DNA of 64,000 nucleotides. It comes from Alcaligenaceae bacterium (GTDB lineage Bacteria; Pseudomonadota; Gammaproteobacteria; Burkholderiales; Burkholderiaceae_B). Position 1 is the first letter of the stretch. Each line of letters starts with the position of its first letter. Location of the stretch: NCBI GenBank assembly GCA_947380655.1, contig CANCRX010000010.1, forward strand, positions 3,512 to 67,511. Reading direction: 5' to 3'. The notes beneath the pieces were generated by a model. That model saw only the letters and a program-made list of their open reading frames with translations, had not been told where the DNA came from and did not search any database. Positions 43,803 to 53,947 of this stretch are shown here, in pieces. Both the position numbers and the translations under genes were made by a program.

Positions 43803-44282
43803 TTAGTCTGAATTCAGATCAAAGCCATCGAGCCAGCCTAACGCGGTCCAGACATAGACCACAATCACGGCAATGCCGATCATCAGCAACACCGTACCAA
43901 TCAATAGCGTAAAACCGGCGACCAGCACGGGCCCCCAGCCGCTGGGGTGCGCGCGCACCAGACCCGGGTTGAAGCGCGCATCAAAACGCGCATCGCTCAT
44001 CAGGCACCAAACGATTGCCTCGATAAAGCCATCCAGAATCGGAATAAACAATAAGAAAAAGGCAGGATTTTCCCACCACACCTCCGCCAAGGCAGAGGCC
44101 ACGATCAGCACCAGACCTATAGCGCTCACTAGCCAGGCGTGCGGTCTCCTCAGATACCACCAGTGCGCACCGACACAGCCAAATAAAGCAGCCAACAGCC
44201 CGACTTTGACTTTACTGAGGAATTTTCTGTCTGACGCTGAATGGTCAGGCTGCGGTGTGATGAGAGGCTTGGACGATGACAT
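43803..44282 (-). CDS. TM2-like membrane protein
   Basis: The 159-residue protein has three to four hydrophobic helices. The N-terminal half ('VGLLAALFGCVGAHWWYLRRPHAWL') fits the TM2 domain pattern of a short helix pair around a G-x-x-x-H/W-x-Y/F turn. A helix at about 115-145 follows. The ATG at 44282 is preferred over the upstream frame at 44339. The function of TM2 proteins in bacteria is unknown. It stands between pepP and the UbiH-like gene in the opposite direction. Confidence 0.7.
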   Translation of the reverse strand: MSSSKPLITPQPDHSASDRKFLSKVKVGLLAALFGCVGAHWWYLRRPHAWLVSAIGLVLIVASALAEVWWENPAFFLLFIPILDGFIEAIVWCLMSDARFDARFNPGLVRAHPSGWGPVLVAGFTLLIGTVLLMIGIAVIVVYVWTALGWLDGFDLNSD

Positions 44283-44387
44283 GATGCACTCGAATGTTTG
44301 CTTGGGTTTCTGTCCAGATCGGGCTCTCGCTGTGCGCAAAATACCTTGTCTGGATAATGAATTGTAGTGGTGTTCTAAAATAGTCTC

Positions 44388-45548
44388 ATGTCACAAAACG
44401 ATTTCGATATTGCAATTCTCGGAGGCGGGCCTACTGGCTGCGCCTTGGCGCTGCTATTGGCGCGTGTTTCCCCACGTCCAGAGCGTATTGCACTATTACA
44501 GGCAGATCACCAAGGGCGCTACGGTTACACCCCTGAACAAGACCCGCGTGTGCTGGCAATCAATCACGGCAGTCGTGTCTTGCTGGAGTCACTAAAAGGC
44601 TTTCCACATCAGGCCGCCCTGATCCAGACTATTCATGTCTCCCAACGCGGGCGTCTGGGGCGCACCGTCATTCACCATACGGACTTTAAAGTACCTCAGC
44701 TCGGTTGTGTCGTGCGTTACGCTAGTCTGCATGCGCAGCTTGTCACGGCCGTCGCGCAAAGCGGCGTGACGGTTCTGAACGGTCCTGCTGCACGCATCAA
44801 TGCTCAAGACCAAAGCAGTATTGAAATCTGTCAGGGCGAACAGCGTATTCGAGCGGGACTCGCCGTTCAGGCCGATGGCAAACCCGATACTGAAAGCACG
44901 CGTCAATATGCACAGATGGCCCTGATCACCCATGCGCAGGCCAGTCTGCCACGCCCGGGTTGGGCGTTTGAGCGTTTTACCCAGGAAGGCCCACTCGCGG
45001 TGTTGCCTCACCCGGATGCAGCAGGGCAACAATCCATTGTCTGGTGCTGTACACCCGAGCGTGCCAGAGCCCTGAGTCAGCGCAGTCCTGAAGACTTTTC
45101 TCTGGCGCTGACGCACATGTTTGGCACGCGCCTCGGACACCTGAGCGTTAATCAACCTGTGACCGCTTTCCCCTTGATTCTAAATATGCCCCAGACTGCC
45201 GTCGATGGGCGCGCGGTTGCGATCGGCAATGCGGCCCAGACCTTGCATCCCGTAGCGGGTCAAGGTCTGAACCTTGGGCTGCGTGATGCGGCTGCACTGG
45301 CTTTTTCCCTGCAACATTGGCTGGAGTCCCCAACGCGGAGCCCTGCCCAGGCGCTGGCAGTATTCGAGCGCGTACGAGGTCCGGACAGGCAAATCACCGC
45401 CCGCCTGACCGATGTGATGTCTCGAATTTTTACGACGCGATGGCCGATCGTGGAACATGTCGCCGGTTTAGCGCTACTGGGAATGGATGTCATACCGGCT
45501 TTGCGCGCCCCGCTGACGCGGCATTTACTACAAGGCATGCGTCTGTAA
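44388..45548 (+). CDS. FAD-dependent hydroxylase of the UbiH/UbiF family
   Basis: The 386-residue flavoprotein starts with the FAD dinucleotide motif 'DIAILGGGPTGCALALLLARVS' and has 'DPRVLAINHGSRVLLE'. The second FAD motif is 'GRAVAIGNAAQTLHPVAGQGLNLGLRDAAALA'. UbiH-type proteins hydroxylate the ubiquinone ring in aerobic quinone synthesis. Which position it modifies (UbiH, UbiF or UbiI) cannot be settled here. It ends 32 bases before dusB and is likely co-transcribed with it. Confidence 0.88.
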   Translation: MSQNDFDIAILGGGPTGCALALLLARVSPRPERIALLQADHQGRYGYTPEQDPRVLAINHGSRVLLESLKGFPHQAALIQTIHVSQRGRLGRTVIHHTDFKVPQLGCVVRYASLHAQLVTAVAQSGVTVLNGPAARINAQDQSSIEICQGEQRIRAGLAVQADGKPDTESTRQYAQMALITHAQASLPRPGWAFERFTQEGPLAVLPHPDAAGQQSIVWCCTPERARALSQRSPEDFSLALTHMFGTRLGHLSVNQPVTAFPLILNMPQTAVDGRAVAIGNAAQTLHPVAGQGLNLGLRDAAALAFSLQHWLESPTRSPAQALAVFERVRGPDRQITARLTDVMSRIFTTRWPIVEHVAGLALLGMDVIPALRAPLTRHLLQGMRL

Positions 45549-45580
45549 TCACTCTGACCGCCAGCGATTACAATTTCCCC

Positions 45581-46627
45581 ATGCAAATTGGTCCCTGGAC
45601 ACTTCCCAACAACGTTTTTGTCGCCCCGATGGCGGGTGTGACCGATCGTCCTTTCCGCCAGCTCTGCAAAAAGCTTGGTGCGGGTTACGCCGTTTCGGAG
45701 ATGGCTGCAAGCAACCCCCAACTCTGGAAAAGCGTGAAATCCTCGCGCCGTCTGAATCACGACGGAGAGATCGACCCAGTCGCGGTGCAAATCGCGGGGG
45801 CCGATCCTGAAATGATGGCACAGGCAGCTGTGTTCAATATCGGAAAAGGCGCTCGCGTCATCGATATTAATATGGGCTGCCCAGTTAAAAAAGTCTGTAA
45901 CGTCGCCTCCGGTTCAGCGTTGCTTCGGCATGAGGATTTGATTGTGCGCATTCTGGACGCGGTTGTCTCAGCCTGCCAGCCACACGGCATTCCGGTCACA
46001 CTTAAAACGCGCACAGGCTGGAGTCGCGATGAACGCAATGCCTTGCGAATCGGCAAACTGGCTCAAGACTGCGGCATCAGCGCGCTCACGCTGCATGGGC
46101 GCACGCGCGCCGACATGTATGAGGGCGAGGCAGAATACGACACCATTCGTGCTGTAAAAGCCAGCCTGTCTATCCCGGTTATAGCCAACGGTGATATTGA
46201 CAGCCCTCAAAAAGCAAAAGAAGTCTTAACCTATACTGGTGCCGATGCCGTCATGATCGGTCGCGCGGCGCAAGGCCGGCCCTGGATTTTTCGTGAAATA
46301 GATTATTTTCTGAAAACAGGCCAGCAGCTATCACCTCCAACCTGGCTCGAAATGCGCGATTTACTGTTGGAGCATCTGGCTGATCATTATCAATTTTATG
46401 GCGAGCTACCGGGCGTCAGAACGGCGCGTAAACATATCGGCTGGTATGTTTCGGGACTCACTGACGGACAGTCTTTTGCGGATCAGATCAACCGGATTGA
46501 GTCCACCTCAGAACAATTTAAAGCCGTAGAACGCTGGTTTTCCCGACAAAACGATATTTCGCCAGACACTGAGCCGACAAACTGCGACAATCTTAAAGAT
46601 ATTGCGCCTGGTCTTCAGGCGGCCTGA
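45581..46627 (+). CDS. dusB: tRNA-dihydrouridine synthase B
   Basis: The 348-residue FMN enzyme reduces uridines in the tRNA D-loop. It has the FMN-barrel start 'NNVFVAPMAGVTDRPFRQLCKKLGAGY'. The catalytic cysteine lies in 'INMGCPVKKVCNVASGSALL', and 'GADAVMIGRAAQGRPWIF' marks the phosphate site. The ATG at 45581 (MQIGPWTL) fits the family; longer in-frame starts overlap the UbiH-like gene. It is followed by fis 15 bases later, the classical dusB-fis operon of proteobacteria. Confidence 0.97.
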   Translation: MQIGPWTLPNNVFVAPMAGVTDRPFRQLCKKLGAGYAVSEMAASNPQLWKSVKSSRRLNHDGEIDPVAVQIAGADPEMMAQAAVFNIGKGARVIDINMGCPVKKVCNVASGSALLRHEDLIVRILDAVVSACQPHGIPVTLKTRTGWSRDERNALRIGKLAQDCGISALTLHGRTRADMYEGEAEYDTIRAVKASLSIPVIANGDIDSPQKAKEVLTYTGADAVMIGRAAQGRPWIFREIDYFLKTGQQLSPPTWLEMRDLLLEHLADHYQFYGELPGVRTARKHIGWYVSGLTDGQSFADQINRIESTSEQFKAVERWFSRQNDISPDTEPTNCDNLKDIAPGLQAA

Positions 46628-46642
46628 ATTCCACCCAGTACC

Positions 46643-46888
46643 ATGAAAAATAAAACTCCACTTGAAGAATCCCTGCGCGCCAGTGTTGAACAATATCTCG
46701 AAGACCTTGGTGACGCCGACCCGACCAACATGTATGAAATGGTGATCAATCGCATTGAGTTGCCATTGTTGCAGCTCACGATGAGTCGCGTGAAAAATAA
46801 CCAGTCGCGTGCCGCGGCCATGCTCGGGTTGACGCGCAACACCTTACGAAAAAAACTTCTTGCGCACAAACTTCTGGAACAGCGCTGA
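46643..46888 (+). CDS. fis: Nucleoid-associated protein Fis
   Basis: This 81-residue DNA-binding protein has the Fis helix-turn-helix at the C-terminus ('NQSRAAAMLGLTRNTLRKKLLAHKL') and an N-terminal dimerisation part ('LEESLRASVEQYLEDLG'). It is shorter than E. coli Fis (98 aa), as usual for betaproteobacteria. Fis bends DNA and controls rRNA, tRNA and growth-phase genes. It is the second gene of the dusB-fis operon and precedes purH. Confidence 0.95.
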   Translation: MKNKTPLEESLRASVEQYLEDLGDADPTNMYEMVINRIELPLLQLTMSRVKNNQSRAAAMLGLTRNTLRKKLLAHKLLEQR

Positions 46889-46954
46889 TCAGGTTCTGTC
46901 AGCAGAACCTTATGCATGCTGGTTTTTCGCACCAATTTTTAATTCAACGACCCA

Positions 46955-48556
46955 ATGACTCCCTCAATGAACATTCAAACCGCCCTGCTTTCCGTATCCG
47001 ACAAATCCGGCATCGTCGAATTTGCCCAAGCCCTGGCCAAGCGTGGCGTTCGCCTGCTATCGACTGGCGGCACCGCCAAATTACTTGCACAAGCGGGCCT
47101 GAAAGTCACAGAGGTTGCCACCCATACCGGTTCTCCAGAAATTCTGGATGGCCGTGTCAAAACACTGCACCCAAAAATTCACGGCGGTCTGCTGGCGCGT
47201 CGCGACAGTGCTGAGCACATGCAAACCATCGAGGAACACGGTATTGACCGCATCGATCTGTTGGTTGTCAACCTCTACCCTTTCCGCGAAACGGTTGCCA
47301 AACAAGCATGCAGTTTTGAAGATGCCGTTGAAAATATCGATATCGGTGGCCCAGCTATGTTGCGCGCTGCAGCTAAAAACCACGGTACCGAGGCTGGTGG
47401 CGTGGCGGTTGTGATTGATCCAGCTGACTATCCTCGCGTACTGGCCGAAATGGATGCCACCGGCACCACCTCCTATGGCCTGCGTCTGGCGCTGGCCACT
47501 AAAGTCTATGCACACACCTCCGCTTACGATGGAGCGATTGCCGCCTACCTGAGCAGTCTGGTCGATGCCGAACCTGCCCAGGCCGCCACGCCTGCCCGCA
47601 GCACCTGGCCCAACACCCTGACACTGCAAGTCCACCAGCAACAGGTCCTGCGCTACGGTGAAAATGCTCAGCAGCTCGCGGCCTTTTATGTCGATCCAAC
47701 TGTGCCGGCTGGTCTGCTGGCAAACTTCACGCAGCTACAGGGTAAAGAGCTTTCCTACAACAACATTGCCGACGCCGATGCGGCATGGGATTGCGTTCGC
47801 AGTTTTGACGCACCCGCCTGTGTCATCGTCAAGCACGCGAATCCTTGCGGTGTCGCCACCGCAGAGTCCGCCGTGGCCGCCTACCGCAAAGCCTTCCAGA
47901 CCGATCCAACCTCAGCCTTCGGTGGCATCATTGCCTTTAACCGTAAGGTTGATCTGGCTGCTGCAGAAGCGATCAGCACACAATTTGTCGAAGTATTGTT
48001 AGCCCCCGCCTACGACAAGGCGGCGCTTGCTTTACTGGCGGCCAAGAAAAATGTTCGCGTATTACAAGTTCCCATGGGGGATGGTCAGAACGATATCGAC
48101 GTTAAACGCGTCGGGGGTGGCTGGCTGGTGCAAACTCCAGACTCACAAATTTTGAATGAATCCGATTTGCGGGTGGTCAGTCGCAAACAACCCACTGCGC
48201 AGCAAATGACCGACTTACTGTTCGCCTGGAAAGTTGCGAAATTCGTCAAGTCAAACGCGATCGTATTTTGTGCAAACAGTATGACGCTGGGTGTCGGAGC
48301 CGGTCAGATGAGCCGTATCGACTCGGCACGCATTGCGTCGATCAAAGCTGAAAACGCTGGCCTCACGCTCAAGGGCTCAGCGGTTGCCTCGGATGCCTTT
48401 TTCCCCTTCCGCGATGGTCTGGATGTCGTCGTGGCTGCGGGGGCAACGAGCGTGATTCAACCGGGCGGCAGCATGCGCGATGACGAGGTGATCGCTGCGG
48501 CCGACGAGCAGGACATCGTGATGGTGTTGACTGGCATGCGCCACTTCCGTCATTAA
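46955..48556 (+). CDS. purH: Bifunctional AICAR transformylase/IMP cyclohydrolase
   Basis: The 533-residue enzyme carries out the last two steps of IMP synthesis. The N-terminal MGS-like domain (1-200) has '[13 protein letters not shown]' and '[19 protein letters not shown]' for the cyclohydrolase. The C-terminal part has 'KHANPCGVA' and 'KSNAIVFC' for the transformylase. Length matches E. coli PurH (529). Two in-frame ATGs (46955 and 46967) are possible. It lies 66 bases after fis and 10 bases before ruvC. Confidence 0.97.
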   Translation: MTPSMNIQTALLSVSDKSGIVEFAQALAKRGVRLLSTGGTAKLLAQAGLKVTEVATHTGSPEILDGRVKTLHPKIHGGLLARRDSAEHMQTIEEHGIDRIDLLVVNLYPFRETVAKQACSFEDAVENIDIGGPAMLRAAAKNHGTEAGGVAVVIDPADYPRVLAEMDATGTTSYGLRLALATKVYAHTSAYDGAIAAYLSSLVDAEPAQAATPARSTWPNTLTLQVHQQQVLRYGENAQQLAAFYVDPTVPAGLLANFTQLQGKELSYNNIADADAAWDCVRSFDAPACVIVKHANPCGVATAESAVAAYRKAFQTDPTSAFGGIIAFNRKVDLAAAEAISTQFVEVLLAPAYDKAALALLAAKKNVRVLQVPMGDGQNDIDVKRVGGGWLVQTPDSQILNESDLRVVSRKQPTAQQMTDLLFAWKVAKFVKSNAIVFCANSMTLGVGAGQMSRIDSARIASIKAENAGLTLKGSAVASDAFFPFRDGLDVVVAAGATSVIQPGGSMRDDEVIAAADEQDIVMVLTGMRHFRH

Positions 48557-48566
48557 AGCGTCGTTC

Positions 48567-49118
48567 ATGCGAATCCTTGGCGTCGATCCTGGCTTGCGTC
48601 GCACCGGTTTCGGTGTGATCGACGTACAAGGTCCCAAACTCACCTATGTGGCCAGCGGCACGATCGTGGTCCCAACGGACATCACGCTGCCACTGCGCCT
48701 CAAAGTCATTCTCGATAATCTGCGACAAGTCGTCGAGGAAACCAAGCCTGACACCGCCGCGCTTGAAATCGTATTCATGAACACCAACCCAGCCAGCACT
48801 CTTTTGCTCGGACAGGCGCGCGGTGCTGCGCTGTGCGCACTGGCCGACCGCAATCTCGATGTGCATGAATACACCGCGCTACAAATTAAAAAATCAGTCG
48901 TGGGTGCTGGTCGTGCGGCGAAAGAACAAGTGCAAATGATGGTGCAACGCTTGCTCGCCCTGGACGGCTTACCAGCCCCCGACTCTGCGGATGCCTTGGC
49001 GTGTGCGATCTGCCATGCTCACTTTGCCCCGTTATCCGAAAAACTCGGTGGGCTGAACTATCAATCACGCACCTCACGTGGCCGCTCGCGCGTGCGTGCC
49101 GGTCGTTTACTTGGATAA
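48567..49118 (+). CDS. ruvC: Holliday junction endonuclease RuvC
   Basis: This 183-residue resolvase has the RNase H-like fold with the acidic catalytic residues in '[14 protein letters not shown]' (D7), '[12 protein letters not shown]' and '[13 protein letters not shown]'. It cuts Holliday junctions symmetrically with RuvAB. It ends 12 bases before ruvA, which has a good AAGGAAG ribosome site. It follows purH closely, as in related genomes. The usual third partner ruvB is 5.3 kb downstream in this window. Confidence 0.97.
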   Translation: MRILGVDPGLRRTGFGVIDVQGPKLTYVASGTIVVPTDITLPLRLKVILDNLRQVVEETKPDTAALEIVFMNTNPASTLLLGQARGAALCALADRNLDVHEYTALQIKKSVVGAGRAAKEQVQMMVQRLLALDGLPAPDSADALACAICHAHFAPLSEKLGGLNYQSRTSRGRSRVRAGRLLG

Positions 49119-49130
49119 GGAAGTACTCAG

Positions 49131-49703
49131 ATGATCGGACGCTTGACTGGCACGCTCTACGACAAAACACCTCCACGTATCGGTCTGGATGTGCAAGGCG
49201 TGGGGTACGAGATCGACGTATCGATGACGACCTTTTACGCATTGCCAGAAATCGGCAAACAAGTAACGATTCTCACCCATCTCACCGTACGTGAAGATGC
49301 GCATATTCTCTATGGATTTTCAAGCCTTGAGGAGCGTGCGGCCTTTCGGGAACTCGTCAAAGTCAGTGGCATCGGTGCGCGCACTGCGCTTGCCGTATTG
49401 TCGGGCATGTCGGTGTCCGATCTTGCGCAAGCGATTACGTTGCAAGATACGGCGTTGCTGATACGCATCCCTGGCATCGGCAAAAAAACTGCTGAGCGAC
49501 TGCTGCTGGAGATGAAAGGCAAGCTCGGCGCAGATCTTGGTATCACTCAGAGTATTTCGCAAGGCGGCCAGTCTGATGTCTTGCACGCACTGACTGCGCT
49601 CGGCTATTCAGACAAAGAAGCGCTGGCGGCCGTTAAAACATTACCCGAGGGTTTGAGCGTCTCAGATGGTATTCGTCAAGCGCTCAAAAGCCTGTCTCGT
49701 TAA
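49131..49703 (+). CDS. ruvA: Holliday junction DNA-binding protein RuvA
   Basis: The 190-residue protein has the OB-fold N-terminus ('[28 protein letters not shown]'), the helix-hairpin-helix DNA-binding centre ('[18 protein letters not shown]', '[21 protein letters not shown]') and the C-terminal UBA-like domain that binds RuvB ('[20 protein letters not shown]'). Its stop overlaps the convergent Bug receptor stop by 3-4 bases, so the next gene on the same strand is not ruvB. ruvA and ruvB are adjacent in most bacteria. Confidence 0.97.
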   Translation: MIGRLTGTLYDKTPPRIGLDVQGVGYEIDVSMTTFYALPEIGKQVTILTHLTVREDAHILYGFSSLEERAAFRELVKVSGIGARTALAVLSGMSVSDLAQAITLQDTALLIRIPGIGKKTAERLLLEMKGKLGADLGITQSISQGGQSDVLHALTALGYSDKEALAAVKTLPEGLSVSDGIRQALKSLSR

Positions 49704-50680
49704 TCCACCCGCGCGCCTGACAAGCGCACGGCTTCTGACCAGTTTTTCACTTCAGCATCAATCACCATTTTGAATGCCTGCGGGGTGCTGTTATTAATCA
49801 CGCCACCCATTTCAAGTAATCGCTTAGTGGTCGCAGGCTCTGCCACCACCTTTGATACATCCTGATAGATTTTCTCGACGAGCGCCTGCGGCATGGTGGC
49901 TGGACCAAACAAACCGAACCAGGTCGCTGCAGTAAATCCCGGCATACCCGCCTCGCTCATCGTCGGAATATCAGCGATCGCCTGCGCACGTTTATCACTT
50001 GCCAGAGCAATCGCACGTAACTTCCCACTGTTTATATACGGCAATGCTGCAGACAAGGTCACAAACGCCACCTGCACCTGCCCACCGATCAGATCCGTTA
50101 GCATCGGAGGGTCTCCCTTGTAAGGGACGTGAACGAGCGGGGTGCCCGTTTTGGCTTTAAACAATTCACCTGCCAGATGTTGCGGTGTACCGTTTCCCGT
50201 CGAGGCCATCGACAGTCCGTCTTTATGCTGTTTGCCGTAAGTAATCAGATCTTTCAAATTCTTGACGGGAAGTGCGGGAGTCGTCACCAGGACCAGAGGA
50301 ATCGTCGACACTAAAGTAATCGGTGCGAAATCCTTGATCGGGTCATAGTTCAATTTGCTATAGAGACTGGCGCTGATGGTATGCGCCGCGGTTGTCATAT
50401 ACAAGGTATAGCCGTCACCCGGGGAGCGTGCCAACGCCTCTGCGGCGACCGTTGTTCCCGCACCCGGACGATTGACCACCACCACCTGCTGACCCCACAC
50501 CGCAGGAAGCTTCTCAGCTAATAGTCGCGCCACCACATCGGTTGCTCCACCGGCAGGATAAGGCACCACGATGGTCACTGCCTTATCAGGAAACGCTGCG
50601 GCACAAGTCAGTGCGGTAAAGCCCAGCGACAGGCCGAATGCGACACGCAGGAAATGCTTTTTCATCTGAGTAATATTCAT
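49700..50680 (-). CDS. Bug-type periplasmic solute receptor
   Basis: The 326-residue exported protein has a signal peptide (about 8-28, ending TCAAA). Bug blocks are '[34 protein letters not shown]', '[29 protein letters not shown]' and '[19 protein letters not shown]'. The ATG at 50680 has an AAGGA site; the longer frame to 50740 lacks it. It is the last gene of a minus-strand block and follows another Bug receptor by 16 bases. The ligand is unknown and no TctAB permease is near. Confidence 0.9.
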   Translation of the reverse strand: MNITQMKKHFLRVAFGLSLGFTALTCAAAFPDKAVTIVVPYPAGGATDVVARLLAEKLPAVWGQQVVVVNRPGAGTTVAAEALARSPGDGYTLYMTTAAHTISASLYSKLNYDPIKDFAPITLVSTIPLVLVTTPALPVKNLKDLITYGKQHKDGLSMASTGNGTPQHLAGELFKAKTGTPLVHVPYKGDPPMLTDLIGGQVQVAFVTLSAALPYINSGKLRAIALASDKRAQAIADIPTMSEAGMPGFTAATWFGLFGPATMPQALVEKIYQDVSKVVAEPATTKRLLEMGGVINNSTPQAFKMVIDAEVKNWSEAVRLSGARVD

Positions 50681-50696
50681 GAGTGATCCTTTTGAT

Positions 50697-51653
50697 TTAG
50701 TCCGCCCAGCGATGACGCGCCCACAGCGCGCGTAGTTCAATATCTGCTTTTTTCAAGCGTTCCTGCCAAAGTCTGCCAGGCAGGTAATCGAGTTCAGTAA
50801 ATTGCGATTCAATCTTTTTACGAAACTCGGGATTACTTGCAACGTTTGCCAGCGCAGCATCAAGCTTTGCCTGCACCTCAGCGGCTAAGCCTTTAGGGCC
50901 CACCAAACCTCGCTCGGACGACATCACCACATTGACACCTTGCTCGATAAAGGTCGGCACCTCGGGCGCCAGCACAGAGCGTGTTGATCCAGCCTGCGCA
51001 AGAATTCTGACTTTGATGCCGTTGTAGGGCATTGCCTCGCCCACATTCATCGCACCAATTTCAGTATGACCACCAATCACCGCATTTCGCTGAGGAGCGG
51101 CCCCATTAAACGGCACATGATTGAGTTTGGTACCCGTTTCTTTTTCAAAAAACACCATCAGCAGATGATCATCGGTGCCAACACCTGAACTACTGACACT
51201 TATTTTCCCGGGCTGAGCCTTGATGGCCGTCAACAACTGCGCCAGCGTTTTATAGGGAGAGTCCATGCTGACACTAAAGGCGCTCGGATCACTGACCAAA
51301 TTCGCAAGATAGGTGAAATCTGAGGGCACAAAGCCGGCATCGCGCTCGATCGGTATCGTGAGCAAGCCTGGCATATTAGTCATCGCCAGGGTGTAACCAT
51401 CCGGCTTTGCGCGCGCGACACCCGCTAAAGCGATCGCTCCTGAGGCGCCTGGTTTATTAACTACGACGACCGAAGCGCCAAGCTCTTTCTCAAGAAAGAT
51501 AGCAAGGGTGCGGGCGGTGATATCAGTCCCCCCGCCCGGAGCGAAACCAACGACGATTTCAATCGGCCTGTCTGGCCAGGCCCAGACAGCGCCAGAGCAA
51601 ACACACGACAGTATTAATAGCACACGCCCTGCAAAACGAGGCATTGGATTCAT
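50697..51653 (-). CDS. Bug-type periplasmic solute receptor
   Basis: The 318-residue exported protein has a signal peptide (1-25, ending GAVWA-WPDRP). The Bug pattern is 'IEIVVGFAPGGGTDITARTLAIFLEKELG', 'VVNKPGASGAIALAGVARAKPDGYTLAM' and 'HVPFNGAAPQRNAVIGGHTEIG'. It is less similar to the neighbouring receptor than a recent duplicate would be. It is followed 16 bases later by the second receptor and preceded by the SDR epimerase gene 27 bases upstream. The ligand is not known. Confidence 0.9.
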   Translation of the reverse strand: MNPMPRFAGRVLLILSCVCSGAVWAWPDRPIEIVVGFAPGGGTDITARTLAIFLEKELGASVVVVNKPGASGAIALAGVARAKPDGYTLAMTNMPGLLTIPIERDAGFVPSDFTYLANLVSDPSAFSVSMDSPYKTLAQLLTAIKAQPGKISVSSSGVGTDDHLLMVFFEKETGTKLNHVPFNGAAPQRNAVIGGHTEIGAMNVGEAMPYNGIKVRILAQAGSTRSVLAPEVPTFIEQGVNVVMSSERGLVGPKGLAAEVQAKLDAALANVASNPEFRKKIESQFTELDYLPGRLWQERLKKADIELRALWARHRWAD

Positions 51654-51680
51654 TGTCTGCTCCAGCTGTTTTTATATTTT

Positions 51681-52712
51681 TTACTTTGACGCGTTCTTTT
51701 CCTGCTGTTCACGCCAGGCTAACAACTTGGCAACACCTTCTTTCATCTGCACCACAGGTTTCCAGCCAATCACCAACCCAGCTTTATCGTGAGGAATGCT
51801 GAAGGCGCCACCTGAAGTCAGGCGGACTTTACCCGGAGGATCGGGGCGCACCTCTGGTTTGAGATCGCTCTTGCAATACTCCAGCACTAAATGCACCAGC
51901 TCGCCGGTAGTAATGGGCGCAGGACCTGAGACATTGACTGCAACATCGGTTGCGGTACTTTGTAACGCTGCAATATTGGCACGTGCCACATCTGTTACGT
52001 ACACGAAATGCTTGGTATCCGTACCGTCACCTGGTAATACTGGCGCTTGTCCGCTGCGGATCAGGTCGTACGTTTCCATGATGTAGAGCGAGTTTGCGGC
52101 ACGATAATGCTGTCGTTCACCATAGACAGTTGAATAGCGCAACACCACATAATCCTGTCCAAAACTCTGATGGTAATGGCGACATAGTTGCTCACCCATA
52201 ATTTTTGATGCGCCATACAAAATTGCAGCCGGTGGTGCGCCTACAGAATAAAAAGGCGTGTCCTCAACCAGTGCACCCTTAATGCCAGGTCCATAGCCAT
52301 AGGTCGCATTCGAGGAAGCGAAAATAATTTTTTTCACCTTATTGACACGACAAGCCTCGAGCATATTTTGTGCGCCGCGGATATTCACATCCACTGCTTG
52401 CCAAGGCGTTTGCGAAAAGCCCAGTGTCATGTATGCGGCCAGATGGATCACACCATCCACGCCTGCCGTTGCATCCAGCAGATCGGGCAAACGCATTAAA
52501 TCTGCACGAACAATTTTGATACGAGGATTATCTTGCAGATGAGCGATCGCGTCCATCGAACCGAATGAAAAATTATCCAGTAACAGCACTTCACGCGCCC
52601 CGGCTTCTAGGAGCAAATCCGCAGTATGTGAGCCTACCAGACTGGCAGCACCCGCGATCAAAATGCGTGAGTCCTTGATGTTCAGTGCCTTGCCTTGTTT
52701 TGCAGTCGTCAT
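51681..52712 (-). CDS. NAD-dependent epimerase/dehydratase (extended SDR)
   Basis: The 343-residue protein has the Rossmann motif 'RILIAGAASLVGSHTADLLLEAG', the acidic ribose-binding D after 'VLLLDNFSFG', 'VDGVIHLAAYM' and the catalytic Y-x3-K in 'AILYGASKIMGEQL'. It belongs to the nucleoside-sugar epimerase type. Sugar-nucleotide specificity cannot be told. It lies in one direction with two Bug receptors downstream, so it may process the substrate taken up by them, but that is inference. Confidence 0.87.
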   Translation of the reverse strand: MTTAKQGKALNIKDSRILIAGAASLVGSHTADLLLEAGAREVLLLDNFSFGSMDAIAHLQDNPRIKIVRADLMRLPDLLDATAGVDGVIHLAAYMTLGFSQTPWQAVDVNIRGAQNMLEACRVNKVKKIIFASSNATYGYGPGIKGALVEDTPFYSVGAPPAAILYGASKIMGEQLCRHYHQSFGQDYVVLRYSTVYGERQHYRAANSLYIMETYDLIRSGQAPVLPGDGTDTKHFVYVTDVARANIAALQSTATDVAVNVSGPAPITTGELVHLVLEYCKSDLKPEVRPDPPGKVRLTSGGAFSIPHDKAGLVIGWKPVVQMKEGVAKLLAWREQQEKNASK

Positions 52713-52978
52713 TTGTCTCTTACCGTATCAAAATCAAAATTGAAGAATAAAAATGGGTACGAAATACGTTCGGGAATGCTCAAGGCACCCGAAACGAAAA
52801 TAGTATTGAATAAAAAAATCTTTGGCTGAACCGTAATGCCTTGTCCCCGCGCCATGGATATGCCACGGCGAAGTTAATTTAATTTTTGTATGTCTATTAT
52901 TGTTTTCTGGCGCAGAAAGTCAACTCATCTTGTCAGGATGAGCTGGATTTCACTGTATTGGGATGCAAATCGGCCCGA

Positions 52979-53914
52979 TCAGCCTACTTTGGTCGGCATC
53001 AGATAAACCGGCGCCACGGACTCGAGGGGCGTTGGCACAACGCCCAACTCCGGATCGATTGGCAACGGACTCACATTATCGACGCTCAAAGAATCCAGAT
53101 TGTCACGCGACATCAAAGGCACGCCCGGCATGCACTCAAACATAAACGCCTGCATCCGTCCGATTGACATCGGCATATCAATCACTTTACGCGGATGTCC
53201 ACTCCATAGTGCGGCCAACTCAACTAACTCACCCAAGGTGTAAACACGCGGACCCGCCAGCTCATAGGTCTGTCCTGCCGCACGCGGATTACCCAGCACA
53301 TGCATGACTGCAGTAGCCACATCCCCGACGTAGACGGGTTGCATGCGCGCGCTGGCCCCTGCCATCGGTAATACAGGAAAGAAACGCGCCAGACTCGCGA
53401 ACATATTCATGAACTGGTCACCAGGACCAAAAATCACGGAAGGTCTGAGAAACGTGAAAGTCTCTGAGCTATTAGCAGGATTGGCTGCAAAGACCTCACG
53501 AATCGCCTGCTCGCCAGCGGCTTTAGAGCGCAGATAGCCGCTCGGGCCATCGGCACTCACACCTAGCGCACTGATATGAATGAATTGTTTAACCTGGTGC
53601 AGGCAGCAAGCCTGGGCAATTTTTCCAGGTAATTGCACATGGGCACGAGCAAAATCAGCGCCATAAGGCTGACCCGTGCTGCTGTGTAGAATCCCCACCA
53701 GATTAATGACTACATCACAACCGGCAACCAGCCCGTTCAGAGTTACCTCGTCGTGCACATCGCCTTGTAAAACCGTCACAGTGGGATGCACTTGCAATTC
53801 GCGTCCATGCGTCAGACGACGAGTCGGGACATGTACAACGTGCCCCGCCGAAACGAGCCGACTCACCACACAACGACCCACAAACCCCGTACCACCGATC
53901 ACAAGAACACGCAT
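52979..53914 (-). CDS. Complex I NDUFA9-like SDR protein
   Basis: The 311-residue protein starts MRVLVIGGTGFVGRCVVSRLVSAGH and has the NAD-binding motif and 'VINLVGILHS', 'QFIHISALGVSAD' and 'LRPSVIFGPGDQF'. This is the complex I NDUFA9 subunit family, an atypical SDR without the full catalytic triad. The ATG at 53914 has a GGAG site; the longer frame is not needed. It follows the PLP dehydratase gene by 33 bases. A quinone- or complex I-linked role is assumed from the family only. Confidence 0.86.
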   Translation of the reverse strand: MRVLVIGGTGFVGRCVVSRLVSAGHVVHVPTRRLTHGRELQVHPTVTVLQGDVHDEVTLNGLVAGCDVVINLVGILHSSTGQPYGADFARAHVQLPGKIAQACCLHQVKQFIHISALGVSADGPSGYLRSKAAGEQAIREVFAANPANSSETFTFLRPSVIFGPGDQFMNMFASLARFFPVLPMAGASARMQPVYVGDVATAVMHVLGNPRAAGQTYELAGPRVYTLGELVELAALWSGHPRKVIDMPMSIGRMQAFMFECMPGVPLMSRDNLDSLSVDNVSPLPIDPELGVVPTPLESVAPVYLMPTKVG

Positions 53915-53947
53915 GCAGACTCCGTCTGATAACTCGCCGTTAAACAC

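Noticed and set aside
43807..43818. TCTGAATTCAGA palindrome near the end of the TM2 gene
   Set aside because: It lies in coding sequence, is short, and probably arises by chance.
45317..45580. N-terminal extension of dusB
   Set aside because: The extra residues overlap the UbiH-like gene in another frame and are unlike DusB; the ATG at 45581 fits the family.
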